NCBI GenBank assembly: GCA_039029935.1 | Contig: JBCCFC010000321.1 | Span: 1-11,191 of the forward strand | Direction of reading: 5' to 3' | From: G039029935 sp039029935 | Lineage (GTDB): Bacteria > Chloroflexota > Anaerolineae > Caldilineales > Caldilineaceae | DNA length: 11,191 bases | Part shown: piece after piece, positions 6,783 through 11,191 of the stretch | How positions within the stretch are numbered: position 1 is the first letter of the stretch | How the letters are laid out: every line of letters starts with the position of its first letter | Notes under the pieces: generated by a model | The model's database searches: none | What the model saw: the letters and a program-made list of their open reading frames with translations, nothing else | What the model was told of the DNA's origin: nothing | Translations under genes and position numbers: made by a program

Positions 6783-8264
6783 CTAATAGATAGAAGAGAG
6801 TCGCCAACAATGTAGGTTGGTTGCCCTTGCGGTCCCTTGCCCAACGACAGCGACGCCCAGATCATCAACTGCGGTATCTGCATAGGCTTTGTCCAAAATA
6901 CGTGTCACACAGGCTCGGCCATCGTTGACAAAGACCTCCATCACAGACTTATCAATAAAAACATGCAGTTTCAACAGTTCACCATCGTCCAGTGCAAAGG
7001 CCACTTTGGTTCCAGCCACATCCAACTCTGCACCATCATAGTGGATTGCGACACAGCGTGAGCCATCATCAGAGCGGCGCACCTGTAATCCAATGCCTAC
7101 ACCAACTTCAAATGTTGCTTCAATTTCCAGTGTGTCCCCGCTTACGTCCAACATATGTGGCGTTTCGCTCAAGGCAATGTCTTCAACGCGATAGGTTTCA
7201 CCACGCAACTGCTGGAGTTCGGCAATAGGTGTTTGGCGAGGATGACCATCAGCCCCCACAGACAATTCACGTGGCAGTGCCATACATCCATTCCACCCCA
7301 TTCCAGGCTCAAAGCCGCGCACCCATCCCAACAAAATACATCGTTCATCATAGAGGATATTGGTGGCGTAGAAGTTGGGCGAAATTCCTGGCGAGCCATC
7401 TTCCTTGGTGAATTGACTGATACCAGGATCAAGAATACCCTGTGTTTCCGGTGTAAACTGGAGCGACTCGGCGTCAAATGTGCCAACGACATAATGCACA
7501 GGTTTGAACGGTGAGGTCAACAATACCCATTTTTCTTCGCCATCAGGGTTGGTCGTTTTTGCGAAGTTGGGGCATTCCTGAAAATCTAGTTCAGAACGAG
7601 GTTGCTCAAAGAGAGAGCCTTTGTAGGTCCAGTTGACTAGGCTACCATCGGTACATTCATAGAGCGCAACCGAAGCTGTGTCGTCATAGGAGCCACCCAA
7701 CACAAGCAGCGTACGACCACCTGCCTCAAAGATGAACGGGTCACGCCAGCCACCTTCAAAGGGTGGCCCACCATGTGTGTCTAGTGATAGAATCGGATTT
7801 TGTGGATGCTTTTGCCATGTCATCCAGTCTGCTGAACCGACCGCCGCCCACTGCTCGAAGGGTCGAAAACGCTGTTCAGGATTCTCACGGTCTTGGCCCA
7901 CCATCGTGTAAACCAATGTTGGCTCGCCATCTCCGTTCACCCATGCACAGCCAGAGAAACAATGGTCTTCGCCCAATTCTAGCGACGGCCACAGTGCAAT
8001 CGACAGATGCTCCCAGTTGACCAAGTCGGTGCTGCGCGCATGTCCCCAGTGCATGTGCCCCCAGTCGTCACCATAGGGATTGTGTTGATAGAAGAGCTGA
8101 TAGACGCCGTTGTGATAGATGGTTCCGTTAGGGTCATTCATCCAATTAGCAGGTGGGCGAAAATGATAGACGGGACGGGTTGGGTCCGCCTCAGCTTTTG
8201 GCACAACCGCAGCCACGCTTTGCATGGCCTTTTCGATGGCTGGATTTTCAGAATATGTTGTCAT
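6783..8264 (-). CDS. Glycoside hydrolase family 32 (beta-fructofuranosidase/levanase type)
   Basis: Cleaves terminal beta-fructofuranosyl bonds in sucrose, inulin or levan with retention. The 493-residue protein has the three catalytic boxes of family 32: WMNDPNG with nucleophile Asp44, WRDPF with the transition-state Asp175, and ECPNF with acid/base Glu230. The FSGCAW box is at 103-108. The five-bladed propeller is followed by a C-terminal beta-sandwich (LKLHVFIDKSVMEVFVNDG, near residue 440 on). No signal peptide is seen, so the substrate is probably a short fructan or sucrose taken up by the cell. No sugar transporter or fructokinase is next to it. A long inverted repeat lies upstream and palindromes lie downstream. 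It may be read with the oxidoreductase gene 105 bp upstream; no convincing promoter of its own was found. Confidence 0.95.
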   Translation of the reverse strand: MTTYSENPAIEKAMQSVAAVVPKAEADPTRPVYHFRPPANWMNDPNGTIYHNGVYQLFYQHNPYGDDWGHMHWGHARSTDLVNWEHLSIALWPSLELGEDHCFSGCAWVNGDGEPTLVYTMVGQDRENPEQRFRPFEQWAAVGSADWMTWQKHPQNPILSLDTHGGPPFEGGWRDPFIFEAGGRTLLVLGGSYDDTASVALYECTDGSLVNWTYKGSLFEQPRSELDFQECPNFAKTTNPDGEEKWVLLTSPFKPVHYVVGTFDAESLQFTPETQGILDPGISQFTKEDGSPGISPNFYATNILYDERCILLGWVRGFEPGMGWNGCMALPRELSVGADGHPRQTPIAELQQLRGETYRVEDIALSETPHMLDVSGDTLEIEATFEVGVGIGLQVRRSDDGSRCVAIHYDGAELDVAGTKVAFALDDGELLKLHVFIDKSVMEVFVNDGRACVTRILDKAYADTAVDDLGVAVVGQGTARATNLHCWRLSSIY

Positions 8265-8309
8265 AATGATTTACTTCTTTCTTGTGGTAATTGAAGTTAA
8301 GAGACAGGG

Positions 8310-8361
8310 AGATTGGTCCAATGGTTCAAAAAACTCGGTTTCTGAACCATTGGACCAATCT
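8310..8361. repeat. Perfect 19-bp inverted repeat between two genes
   Basis: The arm agattggtccaatggttca (8310-8328) is exactly complementary to 8343-8361. The 14-base centre can add three more A-T pairs after one mismatch, leaving a six-base loop. It begins 8 bp past the oxidoreductase stop and ends about 45 bp before the GH32 start. No T-run follows on the minus strand, so it may be a repeated palindromic element or a transcript stabiliser rather than a classical terminator. Confidence 0.85.
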
Positions 8362-8369
8362 AACGTTGT

Positions 8370-9233
8370 CTAAACGATCTCTTTGAATTGTTGAATCGCT
8401 GCCAGATGCTCATCGACTGAGCTAAAGCCAGCATTCATTGTGTTGATAGCAATATGCGTCGCACCCAATGCTTTCCATGCCTCAGCTTGTTTCGCCCAAT
8501 CATCAGGGCTATCATAGCTGGCAATTGTAATCCAAGGGTCGATGCCAAAGTCATCCAGTGATTTTCCAGCCTCAGCCAAGAAGCCCTGCAACTTGTCTAC
8601 ATAAGACGTGGCCTGTTCTGCTGGCATAAATGCGGGCATCCATCCATCACCCAAGCGCGCCGCTCGACGTAACGCCGCATCTGCGCGCCCACCAAACCAG
8701 ATAGGGATGGGCTGTTGCACGGGCATGGGGTTGAGTCCCGCGTCCGAAATCGTGTGATACTCACCCTTAAATGTCACCAATGGATTCGTCCACAACTCAC
8801 GCAGCAATGGAATTTGCTCATCATAGCGTTTGCCACGCGTCTTGAAATTTTGGTTGAGTGCCTCGTATTCAACATGGTTCCATCCTACACCAAATCCCAG
8901 CCGCAGACGCCCATTGCTCAGAACATCCACCTGTGCCGTCTGTTTGGCAACCAGTGCGGTCTGGCGTTGGGGAAGAATGATAATCCCCGTCACCAGTTCA
9001 AGACGTTCCGTCAAAGCAGCCAAATAGCCAAATAACACAAAGGGTTCGTGGAACGAATCCTCACATGTATATGGCCCCACCAGCTTATCTGGCCGCTCAG
9101 GGTTTGCCCCCAACACATGGTCATAGGCCAACAAATAATCAAACCCCAAGCCCTCTGCTGTCTGGGCATAGGTCTTAATCGCACCTGGGTCCGCAGGCAT
9201 CTCAATCTGTGGAAATACGACACCAATTTTCAT
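8370..9233 (-). CDS. LLM-class (luciferase-like) F420-dependent oxidoreductase
   Basis: Predicted TIM-barrel oxidoreductase of the bacterial-luciferase superfamily, 287 residues, using coenzyme F420 or FMN for hydride transfer on an unknown substrate. Recognisable stretches are MKIGVVFPQ at the N-terminus, the GFDYLLAYDHVLG loop, LVTGIIILPQR, LSNGRLRLGFGVGWNHVEYEAL and PIPIWFGGRADAALRRAARLGDGWMP. All are typical of the F420-type subgroup that includes proteins named TIGR03619. The start at 9233 is fixed by AAAGGAGA seven bases upstream and a promoter ending near 9261; the ATG at 9254 would sit at the transcription start and is unlikely. It may be the first gene of a unit with GH32, but a long inverted repeat lies between them. 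Confidence 0.93.
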   Translation of the reverse strand: MKIGVVFPQIEMPADPGAIKTYAQTAEGLGFDYLLAYDHVLGANPERPDKLVGPYTCEDSFHEPFVLFGYLAALTERLELVTGIIILPQRQTALVAKQTAQVDVLSNGRLRLGFGVGWNHVEYEALNQNFKTRGKRYDEQIPLLRELWTNPLVTFKGEYHTISDAGLNPMPVQQPIPIWFGGRADAALRRAARLGDGWMPAFMPAEQATSYVDKLQGFLAEAGKSLDDFGIDPWITIASYDSPDDWAKQAEAWKALGATHIAINTMNAGFSSVDEHLAAIQQFKEIV

Positions 9234-9240
9234 GATAGTC

Positions 9241-9248
9241 TCTCCTTT
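9241..9248 (-). promoter_or_regulatory. Strong ribosome binding site of the oxidoreductase gene
   Basis: AAAGGAGA on the minus strand, seven bases before the ATG at 9233. It is the best Shine-Dalgarno in the window and decides the start codon. Confidence 0.85.
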
Positions 9249-9260
9249 CATCAATGTGTC

Positions 9261-9290
9261 ATCATAACGTTATTGGAGTTCCGTTCTCAA
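9261..9290 (-). promoter_or_regulatory. Sigma70-like promoter of the oxidoreductase gene
   Basis: On the minus strand TTGAGA (9290-9285), an 18-bp spacer and TATGAT (9266-9261), each matching consensus at 5 of 6 bases. The predicted start near 9254 leaves a leader of about 20 bases that carries the Shine-Dalgarno. Confidence 0.6.
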
Positions 9291-9309
9291 TAAACATAAT
9301 TATCAACAA

Positions 9310-9720
9310 TTAAAACCCCCATTCTACCACGAAGTCACGAATTCGCCGACGCATTTCTGCAGCCGTTGCTGAGTTTTGCTCTATGTGCTGCAGGTCCAAG
9401 ACAATCTGTTAGGTTTGGCAGTGGTTGGTTGCTCCTGTTTGGATGGACTGTTTGATGGTAAGACAAGCAACCCCCGCCTGTGCTTCAAGACGGATGGGCA
9501 GTGCGTGGGTATGCAGTATTTCCTCATGAATTTGTAGAAAATAAGCCTTTTTCTCTGCGAACTCACCCAACCCCATCAAGACCCACCCTAATGTGGGCAT
9601 CGCTTTTGAGCGCAGTGACGGGTAACGCGTATTCAGATTTTCTGTTAACAGAATTTTTGCTTCGGCATAATGACCCACCTGCTCGGCCAGACACCCTTGT
9701 ACCCATTTTGCCTGCGCAAT
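9310..9720 (-). pseudogene. C-terminal remnant of a TPR-type regulator or ATPase
   Basis: The minus-strand frame reads AKWVQGCLAEQVGHYAEAK, then a second helical repeat around LGWVLMGLGEFAEKKAYF, as in the tetratricopeptide C-termini of large SARP/LuxR-like ATPase regulators. A TAA at 9409-9411 interrupts it. The same frame then continues for 32 codons (QIVLDLQHIEQNSATAAEM and onward) to a TAA at 9310-9312; that tail resembles the usual end of such proteins (LQH..AT..E.R.R). The N-terminal part is absent: homology stops near 9720, where an unrelated gene remnant begins on the other strand. A start at the GTG 9822 is formally possible but the first ~30 residues from it do not look like protein. 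Assignment is from pattern, with moderate certainty. Confidence 0.6.
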
Positions 9721-10003
9721 TGGGAACGGGAATTGGCTCGATGCCCCCTGTCTCGAAAATACCTTCGTCATCAACTTGGGCGATATGTTACAATACTGGA
9801 CGGATGGACAGTTTGTCAGCACCCCACATGAGGTGAAGCATACGCGGCCAGTGAGTCGACTGTCTATTCCATTTTTTGTCTATCCAAATATTGATGCTGT
9901 CTTTACCGTCTTTGGGTCAAACAAGACCATCAGTGTTGCAGACGTGATGCTCGCCAACTTTGAGTCGCTGTGGGTGAAAGGCACAGGAGGCGGTCGAGCG
10001 TAG
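9720..10003 (+). pseudogene. C-terminal remnant of an isopenicillin-N-synthase-like 2OG/Fe(II) oxygenase
   Basis: From about 9722 the plus-strand frame reads GNGNWLDAPCLENTFVINLGDMLQYWTDGQFVSTPHEV in pieces matching the IPNS/2-oxoglutarate oxygenase fold. It contains the distal iron ligand (STPH) and the R-x-S co-substrate motif (RLSIPFF), then the usual end near FESLWVKG. The N-terminal two thirds, including the HxD iron ligands, are missing, so it cannot be an active enzyme. The region upstream of 9720 in this frame is not oxygenase-like. It ends 27 bp before the P-type ATPase start. Confidence 0.72.
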
Positions 10004-10018
10004 GAATTGAACTAAGTC

Positions 10019-10022
10019 GAGG
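10019..10022 (+). promoter_or_regulatory. Ribosome binding site of the P-type ATPase gene
   Basis: GAGG eight bases before the ATG at 10031; supports that start. Confidence 0.6.
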
Positions 10023-10030
10023 TCAGTTAT

Positions 10031-11191
10031 ATGTTCGCATCAATCGGTGTTTTGGTTGTTGGGGGTGGTGTCTTCTATGGTGGGCGCATCTATAGTAGGG
10101 TCGTCAAAACCATCAAAGAGCACAAAAAAACTAAAAAGATGTCTCGGACATTCTATGCTAAAAAGTTGGTACAATGCAGACAACAAGGTGCAAAATTTAC
10201 CACTTTCGTTGGAGGAGCGAAAGAACAAACATTGCTTCAAAAACTAACAGAAAGGCAACTCAATCCCTCTTCTGATGGGTCACGCCAACAACAATTTGTA
10301 GAAATCGCTCAGGATACACATGAGGGACAAATAAGCGAGATAGAAACACAAATGAACCGCTATTTCACGTTGTCTGTCGCCTCGTTGGGCTTGACCACAG
10401 CGGGTCTATTCTATCCACTGTTGGGTCTGTTCGGTCTATCTATACTGCTCTATCCATCTACCTACTTTTTTATCAGATCACCCCCACTCTTTCGAGAAGG
10501 TCGAATCGCCATTGCACTGGTTGACACGGTTTCGCTTGCAGGCACGATTATCACGGGGCATTTCTTTGCGGCATCCTTGATGTGTACACTCTATTTCTTA
10601 AGCCGAAAAGTTTTGATCAAAACCGAAGATCACAGCCGCAAGAAGCTGATCACCCTTTTTGACAAGCAACCTCGTTTTGTGTGGATTCAGAAAGAGGGGG
10701 TTGAGATCAAAATACCGTTTGAGGCATTAAAAAGCGGCGATGTGGTTGTCATACACACGGGTGAAACCATTCCTGTCGATGGCATCATTTACGACGGGTT
10801 TGCAAATGTCAACCAGCGTATGCTCACTGGAGAATCACAGCCAGTGGAAAAAGAGCCGGGGCAGCAAGTCTTGGCCGGAACGGTTGTCCTCGCTGGCACG
10901 ATTCATGTAAAAGCCGAAAAAGCGGGTCAAGAGAGCGTCGCAGGTCGAATTGGCGAAATGTTAAGCGATATGACAGATTTCAAAACCTCAGTCCAGTCTC
11001 GTGGGGAGAGGATGGCCGACATCGGTGCGCCGCCAACGCTGGCCTTTAGTGCGTTGGCCTTGCCCCTTTTGGGTCCTGCGAGTGCTGTGGCCGCGCTCTG
11101 TGCCTATTTTGGGTGTCATATGAGGCTTGTCGCCCCGATTACAGTGGTCAATTTCCTCCGTATCGCCTCAGATAATGGTATTCTCGTCAAA
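10031..11191 (+). CDS. Divergent heavy-metal (P1B-like) P-type ATPase, N-terminal part (runs off the window)
   Basis: An open frame of 387 codons with no stop up to the window edge. Order: one hydrophobic helix (about 2-20), a charged ~90-residue segment without a CxxC metal-binding domain, hydrophobic hairpins (about 113-150 and 159-191), the actuator domain, then a further membrane region (about 334-373). The actuator shows SGDVVVIHTGETIPVDG and the dephosphorylation motif TGES at 266-269. It ends in NGILVK, which in the family precedes the phosphorylation loop; the DKTG site would lie beyond the edge. In the ion-binding helix the usual Cys-Pro-Cys is replaced by Phe360-Gly-Cys362, eight to nine residues before Pro369. 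It should be an ATP-driven cation pump in the membrane; the metal cannot be named. Confidence 0.88.
   Translation, partial: MFASIGVLVVGGGVFYGGRIYSRVVKTIKEHKKTKKMSRTFYAKKLVQCRQQGAKFTTFVGGAKEQTLLQKLTERQLNPSSDGSRQQQFVEIAQDTHEGQISEIETQMNRYFTLSVASLGLTTAGLFYPLLGLFGLSILLYPSTYFFIRSPPLFREGRIAIALVDTVSLAGTIITGHFFAASLMCTLYFLSRKVLIKTEDHSRKKLITLFDKQPRFVWIQKEGVEIKIPFEALKSGDVVVIHTGETIPVDGIIYDGFANVNQRMLTGESQPVEKEPGQQVLAGTVVLAGTIHVKAEKAGQESVAGRIGEMLSDMTDFKTSVQSRGERMADIGAPPTLAFSALALPLLGPASAVAALCAYFGCHMRLVAPITVVNFLRIASDNGILVK

Noticed and set aside
8310..8361. Intrinsic (rho-independent) terminator of the oxidoreductase gene
   Set aside because: The stem is perfect but no T-run follows on the minus strand, so it is listed as an inverted repeat instead.
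9480..9836. 118-codon plus-strand open frame across the remnant junction
   Set aside because: Its frame matches neither the TPR remnant nor the oxygenase remnant and it shows no domain.
10040..10247. Short open frames on both strands at the start of the P-type ATPase
   Set aside because: They are out-of-frame shadows; the frame from ATG 10031 is open to the edge and carries the ATPase motifs.

Overview
The window looks like chromosomal DNA of a free-living bacterium with roughly balanced base composition. A member of the Chloroflexota (filamentous or Anaerolineae/Caldilinea-like) is my best guess. I base this on gene content (an LLM-class F420-type oxidoreductase, a tandem ProW-like permease, a methyltransferase with an HLQCHFG motif, a TPR-regulator remnant) and on many short tandem repeats between genes. 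It is an inference; no rRNA or marker gene is present to confirm it.

Left part (1-4304, plus strand): a ProV-type ABC ATPase (81-1169), a double-length permease with two ProW-like domains (1253-3322), and a class I SAM-dependent methyltransferase (3450-4304). ATPase and permease together make a betaine/proline-type importer; the substrate-binding protein is not in the window. The gaps after the permease and after the methyltransferase each hold two short tandem arrays whose repeated words are complementary to each other.

Middle (4472-8361): a well-formed sigma70-like promoter leads into a formylglycine-type sulfatase (4551-6173). Its stop lies 5 bp from the end of a convergent leucine-rich-repeat remnant (6179-6595, minus). 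A 187-bp gap then holds a three-stem palindromic element and a second hairpin, followed by a GH32 fructan/sucrose hydrolase (6783-8264, minus). A perfect 19-bp inverted repeat separates GH32 from its upstream neighbour.

Right part (8370-11191): an LLM-class flavin/F420 oxidoreductase (8370-9233, minus) with a clear promoter and Shine-Dalgarno. Next come two broken genes lying back to back: the C-terminal end of a TPR-type protein (minus) and the C-terminal end of an isopenicillin-N-synthase-like 2-oxoglutarate/Fe(II) oxygenase (plus). Both lack their 5' parts at the same place (about 9720), as one deletion between divergent genes would leave them. The window ends inside a divergent heavy-metal-type P-type ATPase (10031 to the edge) whose membrane site has Phe-Gly-Cys where Cys-Pro-Cys is expected.

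Apart from the transporter pair, the genes do not form an obvious pathway. The region reads as an accessory mix of solute uptake, sulfate-ester and fructan hydrolysis, a redox enzyme, decayed genes and metal transport. No tRNA, rRNA, CRISPR array or transposase gene was seen.
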